From assembly GCA_015493635.1 (NCBI GenBank), contig WGCU01000056.1:26802-90801 (forward strand): DNA of 64,000 nucleotides, read 5' to 3'. A program made the translations under genes and the position numbers. This DNA is from Spirochaetaceae bacterium (GTDB lineage Bacteria; Spirochaetota; Spirochaetia; B11-G9). Of this stretch, positions 18,583-26,279 are shown one piece after another. The notes under the pieces were generated by a model. It saw only the letters and a list, made by a program, of their open reading frames with translations. It made no database searches and had not been told where the DNA came from. Each line of letters opens with the position of its first letter. The first letter of the stretch is position 1.

Positions 18583-19287
18583 ATGGGTTTTACAAATGAA
18601 TATGCGTACAACTCTTCTGCTGTCCGTGACCGGAGTATTATAAAAAATGTCTATCTCTGGATGACTGCGGGTCTTTTGCTGACTGGTGTTGTAGCATACG
18701 GTCTGTCCAGTAATCCTTCTTTGATGCGCAGCATCATCACAAACCCGATTCTTTTCTTTGGTGCAATGATTGCTGAACTCGGTCTTGTTATGTACCTTTC
18801 CGCCCGGATTATGCAGATGAGCGTTCAGGGTGCAACCTTTGCTTTTGCCCTTTACTCAGCTCTTAACGGAGTTACCATGTCTGTTATCTTTCTGGCTTAT
18901 ACAGGAGCAACTATTTCCCTTGCGTTTTTTACAACCGCGGCAACCTTCGGAGCCATGAGTTTGTATGCCATGACAACGAAGCGTGATCTTTCCGGGTTTG
19001 GACACTACCTTATGATGGGTGTTATTGGTATTATCATTGTTTCAGTGATAAATATCTTTCTAAAGAGTCCGGCGGTGTACTATCTTATTTCGTATATCGG
19101 TGTTGCTGTTTTTATGGGGTTGACAGCCTTTGATACTCAGCGGATCCTGCAGATGAGCAACCAGATGAGCGGTTCCGTCGGAGAAGCTGACTATGTCAGG
19201 CTTTCCATCATGGGAGCTTTAAAATTGTATCTTGATTTTATAAACATATTTCTCTTTCTCTTAAGGATATTCGGTAGAAGAAGATAA
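18583..19287 (+). CDS. Bax inhibitor-1 / YccA-family membrane protein
   Basis: A 234-residue inner-membrane protein with seven predicted hydrophobic segments spaced through the chain. The family signature is seen as GLTAFDTQRI in the sixth helix and LYLDFINIFLFLLR at the C-terminus. Bacterial members (YccA, YbhL, YetJ) act as calcium leak channels or modulators of membrane proteolysis. The second ATG (18583) is chosen because AAGGAG lies six bases upstream; the first ATG abuts that site. It is followed by a terminator at 19339. Confidence 0.92.
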   Translation: MGFTNEYAYNSSAVRDRSIIKNVYLWMTAGLLLTGVVAYGLSSNPSLMRSIITNPILFFGAMIAELGLVMYLSARIMQMSVQGATFAFALYSALNGVTMSVIFLAYTGATISLAFFTTAATFGAMSLYAMTTKRDLSGFGHYLMMGVIGIIIVSVINIFLKSPAVYYLISYIGVAVFMGLTAFDTQRILQMSNQMSGSVGEADYVRLSIMGALKLYLDFINIFLFLLRIFGRRR

Positions 19288-19302
19288 TTCCTTTTTAGAA
19301 CA

Positions 19303-19325
19303 TCACTCGGTATTTATACCGGTGA
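19303..19325. other. Hairpin after the Bax-inhibitor gene
   Basis: TCACTCGGTA and TACCGGTGA can pair with one bulged T. It has no T-run and lies between the stop codon and the true terminator, so it may stabilise the mRNA 3' end. Confidence 0.4.
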
Positions 19326-19338
19326 ATGACAATATATG

Positions 19339-19374
19339 AACCGTCTGTTTTTTTTAAGAGCAGGCGGTTTTTTT
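19339..19374 (+). terminator. Rho-independent terminator
   Basis: Stem AACCGTCTG / CAGGCGGTT (one G-T pair) with a T-rich loop, followed by a run of seven T residues. It ends the transcript of the Bax-inhibitor gene. Confidence 0.8.
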
Positions 19375-19478
19375 ATGCAGGAAAGTGCTATCTCTACAAG
19401 CTGCTGCAGATATGAAGCGATCTCCGGTATGTCTTAAAACGTATCTAGAATTTTTTTTACGTTAAATTTTTAGCCTAT

Positions 19479-19557
19479 GCGTTAATGATTGGAGGGGCGC
19501 GAAGCGGTCCGGTTTACCGGACGGAACCCCCGGAAAGCATGACCCGAAGGGGAACGC
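19479..19557 (+). other. GC-rich structured non-coding element upstream of an orphan gene
   Basis: The 337-base gap 19288-19624 holds the terminator above and this 79-base GC-rich island in AT-rich surroundings. The ends GCGTT and AACGC pair. Inside are a perfect hairpin GTCCGGT / ACCGGAC at 19507-19522, a CGC-GAA-GCG hairpin, a GGGG / CCCC pair enclosing the central hairpin and a CCC-GAA-GGG hairpin. No T-run follows and it lies 67 bases before the next start codon. It does not match a riboswitch class known to me; it could be a structured leader RNA or a mobile palindromic repeat. Confidence 0.5.
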
Positions 19558-19624
19558 CCAGGGTTTTAGAAGTTGATTTTCTTGTTATTTCACCATAGTA
19601 TGTCAGGACGGGAGGAAACAAACG

Positions 19625-21184
19625 GTGACACTGCAAGAATTATTCCTGAAAAATCGGCCTGAAGGGGAGTCCGGGAAGATAGAAATAGCCCTGCCGGTAA
19701 GAATAAAGAAATTACACAAGGTGCTTCAAAAGGCCATGGCCTCGTTTCAAGATAAAACTTTTGTTTTACCGCCTGAACAGGTTAAGGAGCTATCAGTTAT
19801 TTTGATAGAATTTGCAGAGGATCTTTACTGTGGTTTAGGGTTTTGGCAAGCATTTGAGAAGTACAACAGTGAATTTTTTAATACACCCCTGCCTGTTGTT
19901 CTGGAGCCGGGAGAAACGATTGAAACTATGTTCAGCAGCAAAAGAATCCAGTTCCTCCTTCAGCATGTTTATGAAAAGATGGAACCGGAAATACTAATAG
20001 GATATTGTCATAGTGAACTTATTGAGCTGGCAGAGAAGGTATCAGAATTTCTTACCGGTTCATTTAACAGAATTCCTGAAACTTCCGGTATAGCTGCATT
20101 ACTTGCAGGAGCAAATGCAGAGGCCGGGGATGTTAAAAGAAAGCTTCTTTGGCTTGGAGTGCATTCCTATTTGTTTCGGTTGAGTTTTGCTGAATATTCG
20201 GAAGGAATTCCTTATGACGACATAGAGATCAATACCATTGACGACTTTCTCTGTGCCCGGAGTACAACTTTGTCAGGTCTTGGGGTGGTAGATATTCTGG
20301 CTGACTGTATTGATATTACAGCAGAAGAGAGGGGGGAGCTGAAAAGCTGGTATGAAAGGCACCTATCCGCATACAAAATAATAAAATCCGGGGAGAGAGA
20401 TATTACAGCGTTAAATATTGTTACTGATCAGGAATACAGTATACATACCGGTGCGTTTACAAGCCAGTTTAAGGAATCCAATGTGGTCCTGGGAAGCTTG
20501 ATCCCCTGGAGAGGGGATTGGTATTGGTCAGGATCCCAACAGATATATAGAGATCTCCCTGATGAAGAAATTGAAGATATAAAAAGGATCTATTTAGATA
20601 AACCCACAATACTGTATCGGTACCGCAAGGACCTTCTTCAAAAAGCAGTAGCGGTAAACAGAATTCAATATGAGAGATTTATAGATTATTATGGTGATGA
20701 TATTGCTGTGTTTCCGAATGGCCGGGAACTGGCTGCCTCTGAGAAGAAAAGGAGCCGGTATATTTTCGAGAAATATTTGTCAAAGAAAGAACAAAAGGCT
20801 TTTATCCAGAAGCATAATCCGGAAGACGGGTTTCCTTATTACAGGTATCCGGAAAAATTACTTAATGAAGATAAGGGAGTAGCTCTCTTTTACGATGTGG
20901 ATGAAGGGATAGAGATAGCAGTCTTCTTTGATTATATTTTAAGTGCCTTTAAGAAAAAAGGTAACAATTTGACTGAGGATGAAACTGAAAGTATTGCCGG
21001 TTTTGTAAAAGCATACAATCTTAGTCCCAAATTTGTAAAAAGAATGATTAAAGACTATGGCAGTGAATCTATAGTAAAAGCGTTTATGATTGAGAAAGAA
21101 GATGAGCTTGTTATAGATTATTTGCTGCGGAAATACAAAGGACAGTTTTACAGGAATCGATATCCCACTTTGACCGTTCATTAA
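19625..21184 (+). CDS. 519-residue protein of unknown family
   Basis: A long intact frame beginning GTG behind GGGAGG (nine bases). The predicted protein is soluble and acidic, has no signal peptide or membrane segment, and I recognise no domain. The N-terminal 200 residues are helical; a central block contains LGSLIPWRGDWYWSGSQ (about residues 288-304) with four aromatic residues close together; the C-terminal part is charged and helical with a YLSKKEQKAF-type segment. Its composition is more AT-rich than the neighbours. It stands alone downstream of the structured element and convergent with the next gene, so context gives no function. Horizontal acquisition is possible. Confidence 0.75.
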   Translation: MTLQELFLKNRPEGESGKIEIALPVRIKKLHKVLQKAMASFQDKTFVLPPEQVKELSVILIEFAEDLYCGLGFWQAFEKYNSEFFNTPLPVVLEPGETIETMFSSKRIQFLLQHVYEKMEPEILIGYCHSELIELAEKVSEFLTGSFNRIPETSGIAALLAGANAEAGDVKRKLLWLGVHSYLFRLSFAEYSEGIPYDDIEINTIDDFLCARSTTLSGLGVVDILADCIDITAEERGELKSWYERHLSAYKIIKSGERDITALNIVTDQEYSIHTGAFTSQFKESNVVLGSLIPWRGDWYWSGSQQIYRDLPDEEIEDIKRIYLDKPTILYRYRKDLLQKAVAVNRIQYERFIDYYGDDIAVFPNGRELAASEKKRSRYIFEKYLSKKEQKAFIQKHNPEDGFPYYRYPEKLLNEDKGVALFYDVDEGIEIAVFFDYILSAFKKKGNNLTEDETESIAGFVKAYNLSPKFVKRMIKDYGSESIVKAFMIEKEDELVIDYLLRKYKGQFYRNRYPTLTVH

Positions 21185-21237
21185 AGAGGCCGGTTGTTAA
21201 CACTATGCAGCGGACTCTTACTGTAATCTGGTCAAGA

Positions 21238-21978
21238 TTAGATTCGAAAGTTGCTTCTTTGATCCCTCGTTACTTTGCTTTTCAGGTCGGGGTCGGTACT
21301 CCGGACAAGCTCGGGAATATCTCCCGCCAGCCCCATCTTGTCGTTTTTCAGTATCATAAGACCGGAAATACCCGGTATCTTCATTATACGGTCAAGGGCC
21401 GGGTTGATATCGCTTTCTTTCTTTACAAGATTGCAGGCAAGGGTTGCCGCTGCATCGGCCAGGGCCCCGGAGAGAGAAAAAACGGTAGTTAAACTGCATT
21501 TTCCGAAGCTTAGCGAATGACCCATGGTGCTGGAGGAGGAGCATACCGCCATGGGTGTCTGGTCCGGCTTGATTCTAAAGGCCAGGGTGTCCTTGAATGG
21601 GGTTCCGCCGGCGTATATCCCGAGGGTCAATTCCTTTGAAAGCCGTAAAAAGAGATCCCCGCCGTTTTCCACAATGGCTTCTTCGCAGCCGGACTGTACA
21701 GCCGCCGCGGCTGCTCTTTCGGCAAAGGTTCCCGCTACTGCTGCCATGGGGCCGACTCCTACAGTACAAGATGCTGTGTGCATTTCCCTGGCTGTACCGG
21801 GTGCATCCTCTGCCAGGCTGTCGAGGGGTTCCAGTGCTGCAGCAAACTGTCTGCTGCTGTCAATAAACCGTTCCAGTTCATTCCTCATGGCGGTAATTTC
21901 CCGGACAGCGTCATCGAATCCGCAGGAAAGTATCCGGTAGTGAGCCTGTTTGTAGGAAAACCTGCGGAATTCCCTCAT
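21238..21978 (-). CDS. UPF0280 / ApbE-like protein of the homocysteine cluster
   Basis: A 246-residue protein of the UPF0280 (COG2122) group, related in fold to ApbE flavin transferases. Visible features are the glycine-rich VENGGDLFLR (about 115), a serine run in VCSSSSTMGHSLSFG (about 155) and DAAATLACN (about 185). A methanogen homologue (MA1715) has been linked to homocysteine formation together with the two upstream families. The start is placed at the ATG directly after the structured repeat; an earlier in-frame start would translate repeat sequence. It is third in transcription order in this cluster. Confidence 0.82.
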   Translation of the reverse strand: MREFRRFSYKQAHYRILSCGFDDAVREITAMRNELERFIDSSRQFAAALEPLDSLAEDAPGTAREMHTASCTVGVGPMAAVAGTFAERAAAAAVQSGCEEAIVENGGDLFLRLSKELTLGIYAGGTPFKDTLAFRIKPDQTPMAVCSSSSTMGHSLSFGKCSLTTVFSLSGALADAAATLACNLVKKESDINPALDRIMKIPGISGLMILKNDKMGLAGDIPELVRSTDPDLKSKVTRDQRSNFRI

Positions 21979-21979
21979 G

Positions 21980-22142
21980 TTATTCTCAAACGAGTGAGTG
22001 GAGCGGGACAACTTGGTGGTTCCGTTTCTTGAAGCGGGTGCAGAGAACGAAAGGTGTCAATACCCCGCGGCTCTGCCGCGGAATAGTCCGCCATAGCGGC
22101 CTGGGTCCAGGGCTCTGCCCTGGGGTATTGATACCTTTCATT
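21980..22142 (-). repeat. Dispersed 160-bp structured repeat, copy A
   Basis: On the minus strand this copy opens with AATGAAAGGTATCAATACCC and ends with TTGAGAATAA. An 18-bp terminal stem (GAAAGGTATCAATACCCC against GGGGTATTGACACCTTTC, one mismatch) encloses three hairpins: AGGGC/GCCCT, CCGC/GCGG and CCGCGGC/GCCGCGG. A 75-base tail follows. It exactly fills the spacer between the NIL-ferredoxin stop codon, which lies inside its first bases, and the UPF0280 start. Copy B is at 40950-41109 on the other strand. Confidence 0.88.
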
Positions 22143-22554
22143 CCTGGAAGATGGACTGGCATGCGCCGTAGGGGCAGTTGTCGATGCAGCCGAGGCAGTC
22201 GATACAGAGCTCGGAATCGAAGATTACCTTCATGGTTGCAGTATCCTGAATATGGAGGGCATTTACCGGGCAGTGGGTCAGGCAGTTTCCGCAGGAAGTA
22301 CAGACTGCTTCATCCCAGCGGAAAGATTTCTGTGCATCATCAACGGTTACACCCTGCTCTTTTATAAAGGCAATTCCTTTGTCTATATTTTCTTCACTGC
22401 CTGTTATATCAAGAATAAGTGATCCCTTCTCTTCAGCTGTTATCCGTGCGCGGTAGATGTTGGTGATGAGGTCGAAATCCTTTACCAGATGGTATACGAT
22501 AGGTTTGTCAACACTGTCTTTGAGAAATGTCAGCAGCAGTTTTTGTGTTTTCAT
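22138..22554 (-). CDS. NIL domain plus 2x[4Fe-4S] ferredoxin protein
   Basis: 138 residues. An N-terminal NIL domain (about 1-75), the ACT-like domain also found in methionine-uptake ATPases, is followed by two ferredoxin motifs, CTSCGNCLTHCPV and CIDCLGCIDNCPY. It matches the MA1822-type partner of the methanogen L-aspartate-semialdehyde sulfurtransferase system, where the ferredoxin is thought to supply electrons for sulfur insertion. The start overlaps the stop of the upstream gene as ATGA. The stop codon lies inside the structured repeat. Confidence 0.92.
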   Translation of the reverse strand: MKTQKLLLTFLKDSVDKPIVYHLVKDFDLITNIYRARITAEEKGSLILDITGSEENIDKGIAFIKEQGVTVDDAQKSFRWDEAVCTSCGNCLTHCPVNALHIQDTATMKVIFDSELCIDCLGCIDNCPYGACQSIFQE

Positions 22555-23741
22555 GAACGGCCGTCCTTAACAAAAAGAGATTTCATTTTCTGATTTACAG
22601 GGAGTTTTTTAAAGGGTTCGGTGAGGAGAAAGGTCCCGTCCTCAATCTCGCCTTTAAGTAAATTTGCTATTTTCAGGGCTTTTTCATAGGAGGACATGGA
22701 TGATGTTTCCCGTTCTTTTCCCATGAGGGAAATCTTGCCGGATTTTAACGCTTCATAGGTTACTGACCCGAGAGTTTTTCCTGTTTTGTTGGGATAATCG
22801 TAGGAGTAATCTATAATCTGCGCTTTAATATCCCTGTCCCGTATTGTTGTATACTTTAATATCTCCTCATTTAATACAGGGATGGGTATCCCTACTCCCA
22901 CCGCCATGGAAACGCCGTACCCTTTCAGGCTGACCCCTCGGATAAACTCGGCATCCATTTCTTTCATGTCACCTGTGAGGGCAAGGGTTCCCGCCCCCTC
23001 TTCCGGAACACCGTTGATGCTTCTCAGGACATCAGATGTATGCTGTGTCCCTTCGGCATACACATGACCCCTGGCACCGGCAAGCCACACGGATGTACCA
23101 ATACCGATTGTTTTATAGAGAGGATCGTTCAACAGCGGAGACAGCTGCCCCGCGGAAGAATATGACACATTCCCCATATTTGGTTTAAGCATCCCCATGT
23201 AGGTGTACAGCGGTCTGTTTGATCTATTTACTGCAACGTTGTAGTTCTGATAACAGTTCCTCGGATTTACCATGATAGCCTGGTTGAGATCATGTATGGT
23301 AAAGGTGGTCCGTATCTCTCTTCTCGGGTACTCATCGGTACCGTAGGAGAGGGCAAAAAGTTGCAGTTCTTTACCGGCTATCAGTTTTTCAATAACGTGT
23401 CCTCCCCCAAACCTGAACTCTCCTGGATAATCAAGGTTGGCGGGATCGTTATGCCTGAGCTGGGTTGCTCCCATAAAAAGGTCAACAGCGGCAATACCCG
23501 AATAGGCGAGGACATCGTCTATCCATGCCTCGGTTATCCGGATTTTGGGAGTGCTGTGGCCGAAGTTGATAAAACAGCCGGAAGAACACATGGGGCCGAA
23601 TGTTGCGGTTGTTACAACATCAACCTCCTTTGCAGCTTTTTCAAGGCCCTTTTTGTCTACGTAATCGATAATTTCCGCCGCTGTAAGAACCACTGCCTTT
23701 TTTGAGGCTATTTTTTCGTTTATTTCCGTGTATGTTTTCAT
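22551..23741 (-). CDS. DUF39 (COG1900) homocysteine biosynthesis protein
   Basis: A 396-residue protein of the MA1821 type, proposed to convert aspartate semialdehyde plus a sulfur donor into homocysteine without the O-acyl-homoserine route. Candidate catalytic cysteines are visible at 52 and 56 (MCSSGC) and 163 (NPRNCYQNYN), in the conserved regions of the family. Several glycine-rich segments follow. There are no CBS domains, unlike some archaeal forms. First gene of the three-gene unit, four-base overlap with the ferredoxin gene, and a promoter close to the start with no Shine-Dalgarno. Confidence 0.92.
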   Translation of the reverse strand: MKTYTEINEKIASKKAVVLTAAEIIDYVDKKGLEKAAKEVDVVTTATFGPMCSSGCFINFGHSTPKIRITEAWIDDVLAYSGIAAVDLFMGATQLRHNDPANLDYPGEFRFGGGHVIEKLIAGKELQLFALSYGTDEYPRREIRTTFTIHDLNQAIMVNPRNCYQNYNVAVNRSNRPLYTYMGMLKPNMGNVSYSSAGQLSPLLNDPLYKTIGIGTSVWLAGARGHVYAEGTQHTSDVLRSINGVPEEGAGTLALTGDMKEMDAEFIRGVSLKGYGVSMAVGVGIPIPVLNEEILKYTTIRDRDIKAQIIDYSYDYPNKTGKTLGSVTYEALKSGKISLMGKERETSSMSSYEKALKIANLLKGEIEDGTFLLTEPFKKLPVNQKMKSLFVKDGRS

Positions 23742-23751
23742 GATAAGCGGT

Positions 23752-23780
23752 ATGGTATCAGCATGAAAATATTTTTACAA
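23752..23780 (-). promoter_or_regulatory. Promoter of the homocysteine cluster
   Basis: Minus strand: TTGTAA (23780-23775), 17-base spacer, TACCAT (23757-23752), then ten bases to the ATG. The leader would be only three or four bases, so this gene is nearly leaderless. No SAM or T-box-like leader can fit. Confidence 0.45.
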
Positions 23781-23786
23781 TATGTG

Positions 23787-23814
23787 TTGCATTTATTCAG
23801 GTTCCTATTAGAAT
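23787..23814 (+). promoter_or_regulatory. Promoter of the receiver and envelope gene group
   Basis: TTGCAT (23787-23792), 16-base spacer, TAGAAT (23809-23814). It overlaps nothing downstream and would give a leader of about 25 bases carrying the GGAGG site of the next gene. Confidence 0.35.
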
Positions 23815-23845
23815 AGAGTAAACAGTTTCTAAAGTGGAGGATAGA

Positions 23846-24283
23846 TTGAAAGCGAACAGTGATTTCCCTGCCATAAACAACCGGCAGCCTATCGGGATAA
23901 AGGCGGATGGGACACCGTACGGTGTTCTTATTGTTGATGACTCGATGTTTGTTAAGAAACAGCTCACGCAGATACTCAACTCAGAGGGATTTGAAGTTGT
24001 TGAAACGGCATCTCACGGTGCTGACGGCGTAGAGAAATATAAAGCTCTTAAGGACAAGATTGATCTTGTAACGATGGACATAACCATGCCGGGAATGGAC
24101 GGTGTGACGGCTCTTGAGCGGATTATTGCGTTTGATCCTGAAGCAAAGGTCATTATGGTAAGTGCTCTGGGGAAGCAGGACCTTGTGAAAAAGTCATTTG
24201 TCATAGGCGCTAAAAATTATATTGTAAAACCATTGAACCGTCAAAAAGTTATAGAACGTCTGCAATCTGTTTTAGTACAGTAG
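23846..24283 (+). CDS. Stand-alone CheY-like response regulator
   Basis: A single receiver domain of 145 residues with a short N-terminal extension. The acidic pair is in LIVDDS, the phospho-acceptor aspartate in VTMDITMPGMDG, the conserved serine in MVSALG and the lysine in YIVKPL. TTG at 23846 is preferred because GGAGG lies five bases upstream; a GTG twelve bases earlier overlaps that site. There is no output domain, so it probably acts by protein contact. It lies 44 bases before the lipoprotein gene and may share its transcript. Confidence 0.92.
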   Translation: MKANSDFPAINNRQPIGIKADGTPYGVLIVDDSMFVKKQLTQILNSEGFEVVETASHGADGVEKYKALKDKIDLVTMDITMPGMDGVTALERIIAFDPEAKVIMVSALGKQDLVKKSFVIGAKNYIVKPLNRQKVIERLQSVLVQ

Positions 24284-24327
24284 TATCTGAAAAAAACGTT
24301 AAGGGATGAACGTAGAAGGGGTGGATA

Positions 24328-24801
24328 ATGAAAAATAAGCAGATCTTGATTATATTCGGAGTACTTGTTTTCTACGCAGTATTTCTGTTTTCCGGCTGTG
24401 CTACGACAAGAGGTGTCCCGCGGGAGGGTGCTGTGGAAAATCTTATGGAACTGATAAACAGCGGGAATACGGAGATGATAGTAAATATCACTAATACCCC
24501 CATGCTGGTGGATGGAGAGATGGTAAACAGAGACCAGGAAGTAACTTCTTTCTGGGCACAGGTAAACAAAGCGGGTTTCCGTATTCAAACCGGGAAAGAT
24601 ATCCGGATACAGCCGGTAGATTCAGATACCTACCTTCTTTTTGGAGATACCATGGAAGTAAAAACATTTTTCTCAAAGTACGTACCAAAAACTGCGGTAA
24701 CCGCTGAAATAGAGGGAACAGGCGGGAAGTACGTATTTCTTCTTTCAGGCAGAAACGGAAAGTATCCTTATCTGTTCGGATTTACGGGGCCTGTACAATG
24801 A
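24328..24801 (+). CDS. Lipoprotein of unknown function
   Basis: 157 residues with a lipoprotein signal: basic start, hydrophobic core and lipobox FSGC near residue 24, so it should be anchored in the envelope after cleavage. The mature domain is small and beta-rich, with no recognised family. The stop overlaps the next start as ATGA. First gene of a four-gene envelope cluster (24328-27158). Confidence 0.82.
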   Translation: MKNKQILIIFGVLVFYAVFLFSGCATTRGVPREGAVENLMELINSGNTEMIVNITNTPMLVDGEMVNRDQEVTSFWAQVNKAGFRIQTGKDIRIQPVDSDTYLLFGDTMEVKTFFSKYVPKTAVTAEIEGTGGKYVFLLSGRNGKYPYLFGFTGPVQ

Positions 24802-25814
24802 TGAAAAAATTATGTGCACTGATAGTATTTACCGGTTTGGTTGTTGGATTATACGCGCAAAGTGCGGATATAACCTATATCGATGGATGGGTTGATGTAA
24901 TATCTAAGGGTGCCCTGACAGAAGCACAGGAAGGGGATGTCCTCCACAGCGGCGATTCTGTTATTACCCGGGATGACAGTTTTGCTGAACTGGAACAGCA
25001 GAACCTCAGTACCATTACCGTGCAGCCCAATTCTATTTTCATGATCCAGGAGAAGGAAGGTGCAGGCGGCAGGGAGACGGTCCTTTCGACCACAGTAGGG
25101 GAAGTTTCTTTCAAGTTCGGTAAGCTCCTGGGAAAAGAGCCCGCCATAGCTACGCCGAGTATGGTTGCCGGTATCCGGGGGACTGAGTTTACCGTTTACG
25201 CGGGAGAAGACGGATCTTCTCTCGTTGCTGTTACCAGCGGCCTTGTAACGGTAAGTGCAGAGGGTAAATCGGTGGATCTGCATCAGGATGAAGGGGTTGA
25301 AGTTAAATCCGGAGAAGCTCCCGGAGAAAAGTTTAAACTGAAAGGCAGAGAGCTTGATTTTTCCACCTGGAACAAAAAGAAATATGACGCATTGATGGCC
25401 AATCCCGTGACAGGGCTCCGGCAGCTGGGGAAACAGCTTGACGGATTCATTGCTGATATACAGGAATATGATACGGTGCTTAAAAAAATGAAGGCTGATA
25501 AAGTGAAACTCAAAGCGTCGTGGCAGAGTATGCTGGATAAGGGGGAAAAGGACAAGGCCCGGGAGTTTTACAACAAGAACATTATGCCGATTGATCAAAA
25601 GCTGGGTCCGGTTTTCCTTAATATCCGCTACTACAGCCTTTCGGCCCTCTCTTTCCGCAGATTTATACTGGGAAAGGTGTATGTTGATATGAAAGCCCGT
25701 TACATTATTGACCGGAAAAATGAGCAGTACAGGAAGTTTATTGACAATTACCGGCTATTAATTGGAAAGTTTGAGAAAGATGTGGTACCTTTTTTGGATA
25801 GGAATGATTTTTAA
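24798..25814 (+). CDS. Secreted FecR-domain protein
   Basis: 338 residues. A signal peptide (LCALIVFTGLVVGLYAQ, cleavage near residue 21) precedes a FecR domain at about 40-165: the typical opening GDVLHSGDSVIT, and IATPSMVAGIRGTEFTVY followed by a strand-rich half. The C-terminal third is a charged alpha-helical region. In FecI-FecR systems such domains signal to a sigma factor, but here there is no transmembrane anchor, FecI or FecA; spirochaetes carry many free-standing periplasmic FecR proteins. Coupled to the preceding lipoprotein gene by ATGA. Confidence 0.88.
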   Translation: MMKKLCALIVFTGLVVGLYAQSADITYIDGWVDVISKGALTEAQEGDVLHSGDSVITRDDSFAELEQQNLSTITVQPNSIFMIQEKEGAGGRETVLSTTVGEVSFKFGKLLGKEPAIATPSMVAGIRGTEFTVYAGEDGSSLVAVTSGLVTVSAEGKSVDLHQDEGVEVKSGEAPGEKFKLKGRELDFSTWNKKKYDALMANPVTGLRQLGKQLDGFIADIQEYDTVLKKMKADKVKLKASWQSMLDKGEKDKAREFYNKNIMPIDQKLGPVFLNIRYYSLSALSFRRFILGKVYVDMKARYIIDRKNEQYRKFIDNYRLLIGKFEKDVVPFLDRNDF

Positions 25815-25826
25815 GGGGAGAAAGTA

Positions 25827-26258
25827 TTGATGAATAAGAAGATGAAGATAGTTTTACTGGCCGGGATTGTGCTGGCTGTTCTTGTGCTTGGATCATGCAG
25901 TCTCATTGCAGGGATGTCCATTGAAATGAGGGTTGCCCAGTTTCAAACAGATTTGAATACTACTGAAAGGACGGATATCATTGACAATTTTTCATCGAAA
26001 TGTGAAGACTATAATCAGATAAATACTTCAAGTTATTGGAATGATAACTCTACTTGGGCAGTAGGTAATAAACCCTTTGCTATTGTTATTTCGTCCACAG
26101 ACAGTCCAAATGCCTATGGAACCATGAAATACTCAGGAACTTCTACTCCTATTCATTTTGAAATGGTAAATGAGGGAATTCTCGGCGGCTGGAAGATTTT
26201 AAAAATATGGACTGGTGATAATGATGCAAATCCGCAGATAAAGGTCCTCGTCCACTAG
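25827..26258 (+). CDS. Small lipoprotein of unknown function
   Basis: 143 residues. A hydrophobic signal ends in lipobox LGSC near residue 24. The mature part is short, polar and aromatic with one further cysteine and no recognised family; size and topology resemble small NTF2-like envelope proteins, but that is a guess. It lies 12 bases after the FecR gene and 21 bases before the next, within the same cluster. Base composition is somewhat more AT-rich than the two flanking genes. Confidence 0.78.
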   Translation: MMNKKMKIVLLAGIVLAVLVLGSCSLIAGMSIEMRVAQFQTDLNTTERTDIIDNFSSKCEDYNQINTSSYWNDNSTWAVGNKPFAIVISSTDSPNAYGTMKYSGTSTPIHFEMVNEGILGGWKILKIWTGDNDANPQIKVLVH

Positions 26259-26279
26259 AACTATTTACGGAGGAATAGT

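Noticed and set aside
19479..19557. Integron attC site, a known riboswitch or a group II intron fragment
   Set aside because: The core-site motifs of attC, the conserved cores of common riboswitches and intron domain V are not present.
22029..22367. A plus-strand frame crossing the structured repeat and the ferredoxin gene
   Set aside because: It is antisense to the ferredoxin and arginine/glycine-rich from repeat DNA.
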